The notes under the pieces: model-generated
What the model was told of the DNA's origin: nothing
Database searches by the model: none
The model's input: the letters and a program-made list of their open reading frames with translations, nothing else
Shown here: positions 26,204 to 34,354 of the stretch, one piece after another
How the letters are laid out: every line of letters begins with the position of its first letter
How positions within the stretch are numbered: position 1 is the stretch's first letter
DNA from: a bacterium
GTDB taxonomy: Bacteria > Vulcanimicrobiota > Vulcanimicrobiia > Vulcanimicrobiales > Vulcanimicrobiaceae
DNA: 64,000 bases
NCBI GenBank assembly: GCA_021794205.1
Contig: JAJYRH010000001.1
Span: 124,001 to 188,000 of the forward strand
Direction: 5' to 3'
Program-made: the position numbers and the translations under genes

Positions 26204-28264
26204 CTGCGCGTCGGTATCGACGTCGGCGGTACGTTCACCGATGCCGTCGCGATCGACCCGCGCGAACGCAGCGTCGTCGCGCGCATCAAGGTTCCGACGA
26301 CGCACGAAGCCGAACGCGGCGTCGCCGAAGGTATTCGCGAGAGCCTCGAACGATTGATCGCCTCGGGTATCGATCCGGCGCGCATCGCGTTCGTCGCGCA
26401 CTCCACGACCCAGGCGACCAACGCGTTGCTCGAAGGCGACCTCGCGCGCGTCGGCATCCTCGGCCTGCTCGACGGCTCCGCACCGTTCGCGCGGATGCAG
26501 ATGCGCGTGCGAGCATTCTCTCTCGGCGAGCGTCCGTTCGCGCCGCATACGGCATTTGCCGACGCGCGCGACGAACGCGCGCAACGCGAAGCGATCGCGC
26601 TCTTGCAGCGCGAGCACCACGTCGAAGCGCTCGCGGTGAGCAGCGCGTTCGGGGTCGATCGCCCGCTCGGCGAACGGCGGGTCGCCGAGATGGCGCGCGC
26701 ATTCGATCTTCCCGCGACGACCGGTAGCGATGCGAGTTCGCTCTACGGCCTGCGCGCGCGGACGCGCAGCGCGGCGCTGAACGCCGCGCTGCTTCCACGC
26801 ATGCTGCGCGCGGCGCGAAGCACCGAGCGCGCGCTTCATGCGGCTGGAATTACCGCACCGTTGATGGTGATGCGCAGCGACGGCGGCGTCATGTCGATCG
26901 GCGAGATCGAACGGCGCCCGCTGGCGACGTTACTCTCCGGGCCGGCGGCGGGGCTCGCGGGTGCGCTGCTGCACGAGAACGTCACCGATGCCGTTTTTAT
27001 CGAGGTCGGGGGAACGAGTTCGGACTGTTCGGTGATACGGGGCGGGCACGCGCAGATGCGTCCCGGCCGTATCGGCGTGCACCGCCTCTTGCTGCGGACG
27101 CTCGACGTGCGCACCTTGGGAATCGCCGGCGGTAGTCTCGTGCGCGCGAATGCGAGCGCCATCGAAGCGGTCGGGCCGCGCAGCGCGCACATCGCGGGCT
27201 ATCGCTATGCGGCGTTCTGCAGCCCGGAGGATCTCCGCGAGGCGCGCGTCGCCGACGGTGATATTCTCGCGCTGCGCGCTATCGACGGGCGCGGCATCGC
27301 GTTAACGCCGACCTGTGCGGCGAATCTGCTCGGCGACGTTCCCGACACGGCGTTCGGGCGCGGCAACGACGAGGCCGTGCGTCGGGCTTTTGCGCTCGTC
27401 GCAGCGGCACGCGGGACCGAGCCCGAAGCGCTCGCACGCGCGATTCTCGACCGAGCGATCGCCGGCATCGTTCCGAACGTTCGCGCGCTGATCGCGGAGT
27501 ACGGGCTCGACGAACGCCTGCTCGAACTCGTCGGCGGAGGTGGCGCGGCGCGCGCGATCGTTCCGCACCTCGCGCGCGCGATGAACCTGCGCGTCCGTAT
27601 CGCCCGCGATCATGAAGTCATCTCTCCGGTGGGGGTCGCGCTCGCGCTGGTGCGCGACAGCATCGAGCGTCAGATCGTCGATCCCAGCGTCGAGCAGCTC
27701 GCGCGTCTCCGCCGCGAAGTGAGCGATCGCGCGATCGAAAGTGGAGCCGATCCGGCGAGCATCGAGGTGGATATCTCGATCGATCCGATTCGCAATCGCG
27801 TGCTCGCAACCGCAGGCGGCGCCGTCGGCGGCGTCGTCGCGGCGCGGGCGCGGGCCGATGCCGCGGAGCGCGCGCGCACGGCGGCTTCGAGCCTCGGCGT
27901 TGCAGTCGAAGCGCTCGAACGGATCGAGGTGAGTGAGGAGCTGCAGGGCTTTCGGCACGAGCGCAATCTGCGCGTCGTCGATACGAGCGGAGTGGTGCGC
28001 CTCTCGACGCCGTTCGCACGGCTCGTGCGCGCGCGCGTCGCCACGGTAGAACGGCACGCCCGCGAGGGAATCGAGGCGGTGACGCGTTTCGGCGATGTCG
28101 GACGGCGCCTGCCCGACCTCTACGCGCTGCGCCGCGGCCGAATCTCGGAGTTGCGAGGGTTCGCCGATGCCGAGCGCGTCGTCGCGTTGCTACTCGACGA
28201 GCTTCGTGGTTGCGATGAAAACGAGCGGGTCACGTTGGTATTCGTGCGCGCCGAGCGCGGTTAG
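26204..28264 (+). CDS. Hydantoinase/oxoprolinase A-like protein (odd start codon)
   Basis: An ATP-grasp-independent, ASKHA-fold enzyme of the HyuA/OplA family, which uses ATP to open hydantoin or 5-oxoproline rings. The N-terminal ATP motif VGIDVGGTFTDAVAI starts at 26210. The C-terminal half has LSGPAAGLAGALL, VEVGGTSSDCSVI and LLELVGGGGAARAIVP. A full-length frame of 686 residues needs a start near CTG 26204, because no ATG, GTG or TTG lies in frame between the preceding stop and TTG 26354, which would delete the ATP motif. A rare start codon or sequence error is likely. No HyuB partner is adjacent. Confidence 0.75.
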   Translation: MRVGIDVGGTFTDAVAIDPRERSVVARIKVPTTHEAERGVAEGIRESLERLIASGIDPARIAFVAHSTTQATNALLEGDLARVGILGLLDGSAPFARMQMRVRAFSLGERPFAPHTAFADARDERAQREAIALLQREHHVEALAVSSAFGVDRPLGERRVAEMARAFDLPATTGSDASSLYGLRARTRSAALNAALLPRMLRAARSTERALHAAGITAPLMVMRSDGGVMSIGEIERRPLATLLSGPAAGLAGALLHENVTDAVFIEVGGTSSDCSVIRGGHAQMRPGRIGVHRLLLRTLDVRTLGIAGGSLVRANASAIEAVGPRSAHIAGYRYAAFCSPEDLREARVADGDILALRAIDGRGIALTPTCAANLLGDVPDTAFGRGNDEAVRRAFALVAAARGTEPEALARAILDRAIAGIVPNVRALIAEYGLDERLLELVGGGGAARAIVPHLARAMNLRVRIARDHEVISPVGVALALVRDSIERQIVDPSVEQLARLRREVSDRAIESGADPASIEVDISIDPIRNRVLATAGGAVGGVVAARARADAAERARTAASSLGVAVEALERIEVSEELQGFRHERNLRVVDTSGVVRLSTPFARLVRARVATVERHAREGIEAVTRFGDVGRRLPDLYALRRGRISELRGFADAERVVALLLDELRGCDENERVTLVFVRAERG

Positions 28265-28294
28265 CCCGGCGCGCACGAAACGGGATTTTGTGGG

Positions 28295-29761
28295 TTAGGT
28301 TTTCGTCGCCGCACCTTCGTTGATGCCGACGTGGCTATGCGAACGGCCGTAGAGGAAGTAGACGGCGAGGCCGATGATGAGCCAGACGACGAAGCCGAAC
28401 CACGGTAACGGGAGCCCCAAGATACGCGGGACGGTCGTGTCGACGAAGGGTGCTAAGAGCAGTAACGAAGCGAGAATCGCCGAGGTGATCGGGATGATGT
28501 AGGGGCCGAACGGTACCGAGAATCCTTTCGCCTCCGGATAGAGCTTGCGCAGGATCGGCACCGAGATCGATACCAACACGAACGCCGCGAGCGTTCCCAT
28601 GTTCGTTAGCGAGCCGACCACCGAGATCGGGGTGAAGGCGGCGATAAGGGCGATGAAGACCGTGAACATCGCCGTCGATGTTGCGGGCGTCCGAAGCGTG
28701 GGGTGGACCTTCGAAAAAACCGCCGGCAGCAAACCGTCGCGCGACATTGCAAAGAAGACGCGCGTCTGGCCGTACATCATCACGAGAAGCACGGTCGTCA
28801 GACCGGCGATCGCTCCGATCGAGATCACGAGGCTCATCCAGCCTGGAAGACCGACGTGTTCGACGGCATAGGCGACGGGTTGCGGAACGTTGAGGTGGGT
28901 GTATTTCACCATGCCGGTCAGGATCGCCGCGACGATGATATAGAGCACCGTGCAAATCGCGAGGCTCCCGATAATGGCGATCGGCATATCGCGCTGCGGG
29001 TTCTTCGCTTCCTCGGCGGCCGTCGAGACGGCATCGAAACCGATGTACGCGAAGAATACGAAGAATGCGCCGAAGAGCGTGCCGCCCCAGCCGAATGGGA
29101 AGTAGGGCACCCAATTGCCGGTGTTGACATGGGCAAAGCCGATGCCGATAAAGAAGAGGACGATTGCAACCTTCACCGTCACGATGATCGCGTTCACCAG
29201 TGCGGATTCGCGCGTCCCGCGAATCAACAACACGCCGATGAGGCAGATAATGAGGAACGCCGGCAAATTCATGATGCCGTGGATCGCCTCGCCCGACGGC
29301 CCGGTGTCCCAGTAATTATGCTGCCACGCAGCGGGGATATTGATGCCGAAGTGGCTGAGAAAATTCGTAAAATAGCCCGACCAACCAATACTAACGGTGG
29401 CCGCGCCGAGGGCATACTCTAAAACGAGATCCCAACCGATAATCCAGGCAACAAACTCACCGAGCGAAGCGTAGGCGAAGGTATACGCGCTTCCGGCGAT
29501 TGGGACGCGGCTTGCGACCTCCGAATAGCAGAGGGCGGCAAAGGCACTCACGATGCCGGCGATGATAAAGGATACGGTGAGCGCGGGGCCCGAGTACTTT
29601 GCAGCCGCGACGCCGGTAAGGACGAATATTCCGGTGCCGATAATCGCCCCGATGCCCATCGCCGTGAGTGCGCCGGGGCCGAGCGTTTTCTTCAGTGCAG
29701 TTTTTTGATCGCCGGCCTCGGCCAAAAGGCGCGAAAGCGGCTTGACTCTTTGTAGCAGCAT
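28295..29761 (-). CDS. APC family amino acid permease
   Basis: A 488-residue secondary transporter with about twelve to thirteen helices. The N-terminal hallmark is MGIGAIIGTGIFVLTGVAA, the substrate-site helix of cationic amino acid/APC transporters. Helix 6 FFAYIGFDAVSTAAEEAKNP is also characteristic. ATG 29761 is used because the frame upstream is arginine-rich and overlaps the divergent oxidoreductase. It closely resembles the permease at 60764-62167. It converges with the hydantoinase-like gene and diverges from the FAD oxidoreductase. The specific amino acid is unknown. Confidence 0.92.
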   Translation of the reverse strand: MLLQRVKPLSRLLAEAGDQKTALKKTLGPGALTAMGIGAIIGTGIFVLTGVAAAKYSGPALTVSFIIAGIVSAFAALCYSEVASRVPIAGSAYTFAYASLGEFVAWIIGWDLVLEYALGAATVSIGWSGYFTNFLSHFGINIPAAWQHNYWDTGPSGEAIHGIMNLPAFLIICLIGVLLIRGTRESALVNAIIVTVKVAIVLFFIGIGFAHVNTGNWVPYFPFGWGGTLFGAFFVFFAYIGFDAVSTAAEEAKNPQRDMPIAIIGSLAICTVLYIIVAAILTGMVKYTHLNVPQPVAYAVEHVGLPGWMSLVISIGAIAGLTTVLLVMMYGQTRVFFAMSRDGLLPAVFSKVHPTLRTPATSTAMFTVFIALIAAFTPISVVGSLTNMGTLAAFVLVSISVPILRKLYPEAKGFSVPFGPYIIPITSAILASLLLLAPFVDTTVPRILGLPLPWFGFVVWLIIGLAVYFLYGRSHSHVGINEGAATKT

Positions 29762-29863
29762 GAAGGCCCAGAATACCCGTTCGAGGCGCTTTGACCTTGT
29801 TTTGCCCCCGAGTCGGATGGGGCTCACCAGGGAGCGTGCCTCGGGGTGGGAACTCCCGGAACG

Positions 29864-31216
29864 ATGGAGCGCTACGACACGATCGTCGTCGGCGGTGGGA
29901 ACGCCGGCTGCGCCGCCGCAATCGCCTCCGCCCGTCACGGCGCGCGGACCCTGTTGATCGAGCGATACGGCTTTCTCGGCGGCACCGCGACCGCGGCGAT
30001 GGTCGGCCCCTGGATGACCTTTCACTCCGGCGCGACCCGTATCGTCGGTGGGATCGCTCAGGAGATCGTCGAGCGTTTGCGGGCGATGGGCGGCTCGCCG
30101 GGGCATCTCCACGACAGCTCGGATTACGTCGCGACGATCACGCCGTTCGATCCCGAACTGCATAAAACGTTGCTCTTCGAGATGATGGCCGAGGCGGGCG
30201 TCACCCTCCTCCTGCACGCCTGGTTCCTTTCGGCGATCTGCGAAGGATCGCGCGTCGTCGGCGTGCGCGTCGCGACGATCGGCGGCGAGCTCGAATTTTT
30301 CGGAACGACGATCGTCGATGCGACCGCCGACGCACTCGTCGCGCACTCCGCGGGCGCGGCGACGGAGCGTGGGGATGCGCGCGGCCGCGTGCAGCCGGCG
30401 AGCCTGATGCTGCGCGTCGGGCCGGTCGACACCGACGCACTCGCGGCGTATCTACGCGCGCATCCCGATCAGGTGCGCAGCTCGTTGCCGGTGGAAGATC
30501 TGCGCCCCGAAAATCTCTCGGCGGTCGCGGGGCTCTGGGATCTCTGGAATCTCGCGCGCGCCCGCGGCGACGTCACGATTCCGCGCGATATCGTCTCGCT
30601 CTTCGCCTCGCCCTATCCCGACGAGATGACGGTGAACATGTCGCGCGTCCTCGACGTCGATCCGCTCGACGCATTCGATCTCACGCGCGCCGAGATCGAA
30701 GCGCGCCGTCAGGCATCCGAACTCATTCGTTTCTTCAATACGTACGTTCCCGGTTTCGAACGGGCGCGCATTCTCGCCAGCGGCACGCAAGTCGGCATTC
30801 GCGAATCGCGGCGTATCGTCGGCCGGTACACGCTCACGCGCGACGACGTTGTGTCGGCAAAGCATTTCGACGATGCGGTCGCGCGGAGCGCCTATCCGAT
30901 CGACATTCACGATCCGTCGGGAGCGGGAACGGTGACGCATCGCATTCCCGAAGGAAGGGCCTACGAAATTCCGTTTCGTTGCATGATCCCCGAGCGCGTC
31001 GCGGGGCTCGTCGTCGCCGGGCGTTGCATATCGACGACGCACGAAGCATTAGCCTCGACGCGTTTGACGCCGACGGTGATGACGCTCGGTCAGGCAGCCG
31101 GAACCGCGGCGGCATTAGCGAAGAAGAGCGCGCGCCCGGTCGGGGATATCGATATCTCCGTGCTGCGCGCTGCCTTGCAAACCGATGGAGTGGACTTGGG
31201 GGATCGTAAAGAATGA
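29864..31216 (+). CDS. FAD-dependent oxidoreductase
   Basis: A 450-residue flavoprotein of the FAD_oxidored type (PF12831). The FAD motif YDTIVVGGGNAGCAAAIASA opens the protein, followed by IERYGFLGGTATAAMV. The C-terminal FAD site is VAGLVVAGRCISTTHEALAS and TLGQAAGTAAALA. Such enzymes occur near sugar catabolism genes in environmental bacteria, but their substrates are mostly unknown. ATG 29864 starts directly at the FAD fold; an upstream ATG at 29846 would add six residues. Its stop overlaps the small metallopeptidase start (ATGA), so it heads a four-gene run ending in NanE. Confidence 0.85.
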   Translation: MERYDTIVVGGGNAGCAAAIASARHGARTLLIERYGFLGGTATAAMVGPWMTFHSGATRIVGGIAQEIVERLRAMGGSPGHLHDSSDYVATITPFDPELHKTLLFEMMAEAGVTLLLHAWFLSAICEGSRVVGVRVATIGGELEFFGTTIVDATADALVAHSAGAATERGDARGRVQPASLMLRVGPVDTDALAAYLRAHPDQVRSSLPVEDLRPENLSAVAGLWDLWNLARARGDVTIPRDIVSLFASPYPDEMTVNMSRVLDVDPLDAFDLTRAEIEARRQASELIRFFNTYVPGFERARILASGTQVGIRESRRIVGRYTLTRDDVVSAKHFDDAVARSAYPIDIHDPSGAGTVTHRIPEGRAYEIPFRCMIPERVAGLVVAGRCISTTHEALASTRLTPTVMTLGQAAGTAAALAKKSARPVGDIDISVLRAALQTDGVDLGDRKE

Positions 31217-31515
31217 GTGAAGCATTACGTCGCGCGCGCGCGCTCGGAGTCGCCGTTGAGTTTGCCGATCTCGGTGAATGGGGTGTCGACGAACTGCGCT
31301 CCGAGTACGATCCTCAGGGCCCGACGATTCGCGTCAATCTGCGAATCGCCGAGCACCTGGCATCGGGCGAACTCGGTGAATTTATTTCGCTCGCCGTCGG
31401 CCACGAACTCTACCATCACCGCGAGCGCGTCGGCGACGTCGCGCGGCTCGAAAATCGCGCCGCCCGTGAATTCGCCGCGAACGAATACGCGCGATCGTTG
31501 CTCTCGCTCGACTGA
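31213..31515 (+). CDS. Small ImmA/IrrE-like HExxH protein
   Basis: A 100-residue protein that is little more than a minimal zinc metallopeptidase core. HELYH at 64-68 is a gluzincin-type HExxH motif, and ENRAAREFAANEYARSLL (80-97) matches the third-ligand helix of ImmA/IrrE proteins. There is no DNA-binding or sensor domain. It overlaps the FAD oxidoreductase by four bases and precedes the amino-sugar kinase by seven. ImmA relatives cleave repressors or act as regulators, so it may control this catabolic operon, but that is inference. Confidence 0.75.
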   Translation: MSEALRRARALGVAVEFADLGEWGVDELRSEYDPQGPTIRVNLRIAEHLASGELGEFISLAVGHELYHHRERVGDVARLENRAAREFAANEYARSLLSLD

Positions 31516-31522
31516 CGAGCCG

Positions 31523-32446
31523 ATGCGCTTTTTCGCGGGAATCGATGTCGGGCAGAGTGCGACGAAAGCCGCGATCGTCGACGACGCGGGCAACGCGATC
31601 GCGCGCGCGAGCGGGGCGCCCGGCGACGAACTCGGGCTCGGAAGCGCTTCGACGCGCCTGCGCGATGCCGTCGAAGGCACGCTCGCCGGCGCGATGCGGC
31701 GCGCCCGGCTTCCGGCATCGACGCGTTTTGAGAGCGTCGTCGTCGGGATCAGCGGATTCGAAGGTGACTTGCAGGGACGCCGGCCGCGCATTCGTGCCCA
31801 TCGCCTGCGCTACACGCACGATGCGGAGATCGCGCTCGCCGGAGCGCACGCCGGTGCGCCGGGAATCGTGGCGATCGCCGGAACCGGATCGGTGGTTCGG
31901 GCGCGTGCGCGCGACGGCAGCGAGGTGCGGGTCGGCGGGCACGGCTATCTCTTCGGCGACTCGGGCTCGGCGTTCGGGCTCGCGCGCGACGCGCTGCGCG
32001 TCGCGGCGATCGCCGAGGACGAGCGGCGCGAAACCGCCCTGCGCGGCGCTCTCGAACGGCACTTCGGCCGCACGGCGAGCGCGTGCGTGCGGGCGTTTTA
32101 TAGCGGTGCGATCGCACGTTCGGAGCTCGCCGCGTTCGCGCCCCTGCTGCTCGCGCACGCACGACGAGGCGAGCGCGCCGCGCGCGAGATCCTGCGCGCG
32201 CACGCGCTCGCGCTTGCGGAGGAGATTCGCGCCGCCGCACGGCTCGCGCGACTGCGGAGCCCCGATCTCGCCGTGCTCGGCGGCCTCTCGCAGAACGCGA
32301 CTTTCGAACGCGCGCTCCGCACCGCCCTGCGCGGAACGCTGCCCGGCGCGCGCTACCGGGCGCCGATCTACGATGCGGCACTCGGCGCCGCGCTGCTCGC
32401 CTGCCTCCAGGCGGGAGTTGTCGTGCCGGAGTTCGTGGAGCGATGA
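31523..32446 (+). CDS. BadF/BadG-family sugar kinase (N-acetylglucosamine kinase-like)
   Basis: A 307-residue ASKHA-fold kinase. The phosphate-1 loop is FFAGIDVGQSATKAAIVDD at the start, then GIVAIAGTGSVVRARA and the conserved GGHGYLFGDSGSAFGLAR. The C-terminal adenosine site is DLAVLGGLSQNATF. This family includes mammalian-type GlcNAc kinase and bacterial N-acetylhexosamine kinases. Its stop overlaps the NanE start (ATGA), so kinase and epimerase are coupled: phosphorylation of ManNAc or GlcNAc, then interconversion of the 6-phosphates. ATG 31523 gives the normal N-terminus. Confidence 0.87.
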   Translation: MRFFAGIDVGQSATKAAIVDDAGNAIARASGAPGDELGLGSASTRLRDAVEGTLAGAMRRARLPASTRFESVVVGISGFEGDLQGRRPRIRAHRLRYTHDAEIALAGAHAGAPGIVAIAGTGSVVRARARDGSEVRVGGHGYLFGDSGSAFGLARDALRVAAIAEDERRETALRGALERHFGRTASACVRAFYSGAIARSELAAFAPLLLAHARRGERAAREILRAHALALAEEIRAAARLARLRSPDLAVLGGLSQNATFERALRTALRGTLPGARYRAPIYDAALGAALLACLQAGVVVPEFVER

Positions 32447-33114
32447 TCTCGCTCGCATCGCTTCGCGGCGGCCTCATCGTCTCGGTGCAAGCGAAACCCG
32501 GTAGCGCGCTCGACGACCCGGCCGCGATCGCCGCGCTCGCGCTCGCAGCGCAGGAGGGCGGCGCCGTGGGTCTTCGCATTCAGAGCGCGCCGCATATTCG
32601 TGCCGTGAAGGCAAGGTGCACCCTTCCCATCGTCGGCCTGGTGAAGCGCGAGTACCGCGGATTTGAGCCGTACATCACGCCGACGCTCCGCGAAGTCGCG
32701 GAGATCCTCGAGGCCGGCGCCGAGATCGTCGCGTTCGATGCGACGGCGCGCGCGCGCCCCGAGGACACGACGCTCGAGCGGATCGTCAATGCGATTCATG
32801 CGGCCTCGCGCGCGGCGATGGCCGACTGCGCGAGCATCGAGGATGCGCGCGCGGCGCACGCACTCGGCGCCGATCTGCTTGCCACGACGCTCTGCGGGTA
32901 CACCGCCGCTACCAGCGGGACGTCCCTTCCCGCGCTCGACCTCGTCGCTCGCATCGCCGAGCTCGGCGGCTTTACAATCTGCGAAGGTGGGATCGGTAGC
33001 CCCGAAGCAGGAGAAGGTGCTTTGCGAGCCGGCGCCGATGCCATCGTCGTCGGGAACGCCCTCACCGGCCTCGCGACCCGCGTCGGGGAGTTCGCAGCGG
33101 CCCTGAAGAAGTAA
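32443..33114 (+). CDS. nanE: N-acetylmannosamine-6-phosphate 2-epimerase
   Basis: A 223-residue TIM-barrel enzyme that converts ManNAc-6-phosphate to GlcNAc-6-phosphate. Family motifs are GGLIVSVQAKPGSALDDP at the start, GLRIQSAPHIRAVKA, IVGLVKREY, FDATARARP and FTICEGGIGSPEAGEGAL near the phosphate site. The length is typical of NanE. It is coupled to the upstream kinase by a four-base overlap and ends the amino-sugar block. No deacetylase (nagA) or deaminase (nagB) is visible in the window, so the later steps must be encoded elsewhere. Confidence 0.93.
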   Translation: MISLASLRGGLIVSVQAKPGSALDDPAAIAALALAAQEGGAVGLRIQSAPHIRAVKARCTLPIVGLVKREYRGFEPYITPTLREVAEILEAGAEIVAFDATARARPEDTTLERIVNAIHAASRAAMADCASIEDARAAHALGADLLATTLCGYTAATSGTSLPALDLVARIAELGGFTICEGGIGSPEAGEGALRAGADAIVVGNALTGLATRVGEFAAALKK

Positions 33115-33213
33115 GCGGCGAGAGAGCCTCGACTTCTAAAGTCGGTGCGGGAGCCGCTCGCTCTTTCTATAGTTGGGAACGAATTGGGAATATCCGGAGA
33201 AGAACCTCTCCGA

Positions 33214-34341
33214 ATGATGCGTCTGAAAGGATTGCCGGTGGTTGAGAAAGAGTCCAGCGTGAAGGGCCTCGGTCCGGGCTTTTGGCCGTTTACGGGCCTC
33301 CTCACGTTGCTTGCGATAGCAAATATTTATTTCTGGGCCGTTACGCCGCTCTCGCGCTGGATGCCGACGGCGGTGACCGTCGCGACGCAGATCGACGAGC
33401 TCTTCCGCGTCTTCCTCGCGGTCGGGATCGCGCTCTTCATCTACATTCTCGGTTACGCCATCTTTTTCTCGATCGTCTTCCGCGCGCGAAAAGACGATCC
33501 GCCCGACGCGCTCGGCGTGCAAATCCACGACAACCACAAGCTCGAACTCTGGTGGACGGTCCTTCCGACGATTGCGGTCATCCTCATTTCTTGGGCGAGC
33601 GTTCGCGTTTGGTTCCCGATTCAAATCGCCTCGGCGTCGACGCCGGCGGGCCTGGTCGTCGAATCGATCGGGCACCAGTGGTTCTACACGTTCCGCTATC
33701 CCGGCATCAACGGAGAAGTCACCGGGAACATGCACCTCCCGGTCGGAGAGCCGGTGACGCTCAACGTCAGCTCCGAAGACGTGATTCATTCGTTCTGGGT
33801 TCCGGCGATGCGACTGAAGCAAGATATGGTTCCGGGGCTCATCAACGTGATGCGCTTCACCACCGACCGCGTCGGTCGTTACCGCATCATCTGCACCGAA
33901 TTCTGCGGCGTCGAACACGGCGTCATGAACAAACAATATCTCGTGATCGAACCGAAGGCGCAGTTCGCCGCGTGGTACCACAGCTGGCAAGTGAAGAACG
34001 CGACCGCGAGCAACGCATTGCCGCAGATCTCGTCGGCGCCGATCGATCTCAGCGACGGTTCGGCGGCCGCCGGCCAGGTGCTCTTCTCGCAGAAGTGCTC
34101 GGCCTGTCACGCCATCGCGCCGTTCTCGAAACGCATCGTCGGCCCGGGCCTCAAGGGCGTACTGCACGATCCGGCGCATCCCAATTTGCTCAGCGGCAAG
34201 CCGGCGACCCCGGCGAACGTCGCCGATATTCTCCAGCACGGTCTGCAAGGCTCGTACGGCCAGATGCCGACTCAGGTGCAGAACGCGCTCACCGACAAAG
34301 ACATCGCAAACCTCGTAGCCTACCTCAACTCGTTGAAGTAG
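33214..34341 (+). CDS. coxB: Cytochrome c oxidase subunit II with fused cytochrome c (caa3 type)
   Basis: A 375-residue membrane protein. Two N-terminal helices are followed by a periplasmic cupredoxin domain with the CuA site CTEFCGVEHGVM (Cys227, Cys231, His235, Met238), which accepts electrons. A C-terminal cytochrome c domain carries the heme motif CSACH (295-299), with a downstream Met (YGQMPTQ) as likely axial ligand. This marks a caa3-type oxidase. ATG 33214 or the adjacent ATG 33217 is the likely start; longer frames upstream lack support. It heads the cox operon, 13 bases before coxA. Confidence 0.95.
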   Translation: MMRLKGLPVVEKESSVKGLGPGFWPFTGLLTLLAIANIYFWAVTPLSRWMPTAVTVATQIDELFRVFLAVGIALFIYILGYAIFFSIVFRARKDDPPDALGVQIHDNHKLELWWTVLPTIAVILISWASVRVWFPIQIASASTPAGLVVESIGHQWFYTFRYPGINGEVTGNMHLPVGEPVTLNVSSEDVIHSFWVPAMRLKQDMVPGLINVMRFTTDRVGRYRIICTEFCGVEHGVMNKQYLVIEPKAQFAAWYHSWQVKNATASNALPQISSAPIDLSDGSAAAGQVLFSQKCSACHAIAPFSKRIVGPGLKGVLHDPAHPNLLSGKPATPANVADILQHGLQGSYGQMPTQVQNALTDKDIANLVAYLNSLK

Positions 34342-34354
34342 CGGGAGAAAGATC

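Noticed and set aside
29762-30346. N-terminal extension of the amino acid permease
   Set aside because: The extension overlaps the divergent FAD oxidoreductase and lacks protein-like composition; the transporter N-terminus starts at 29761.
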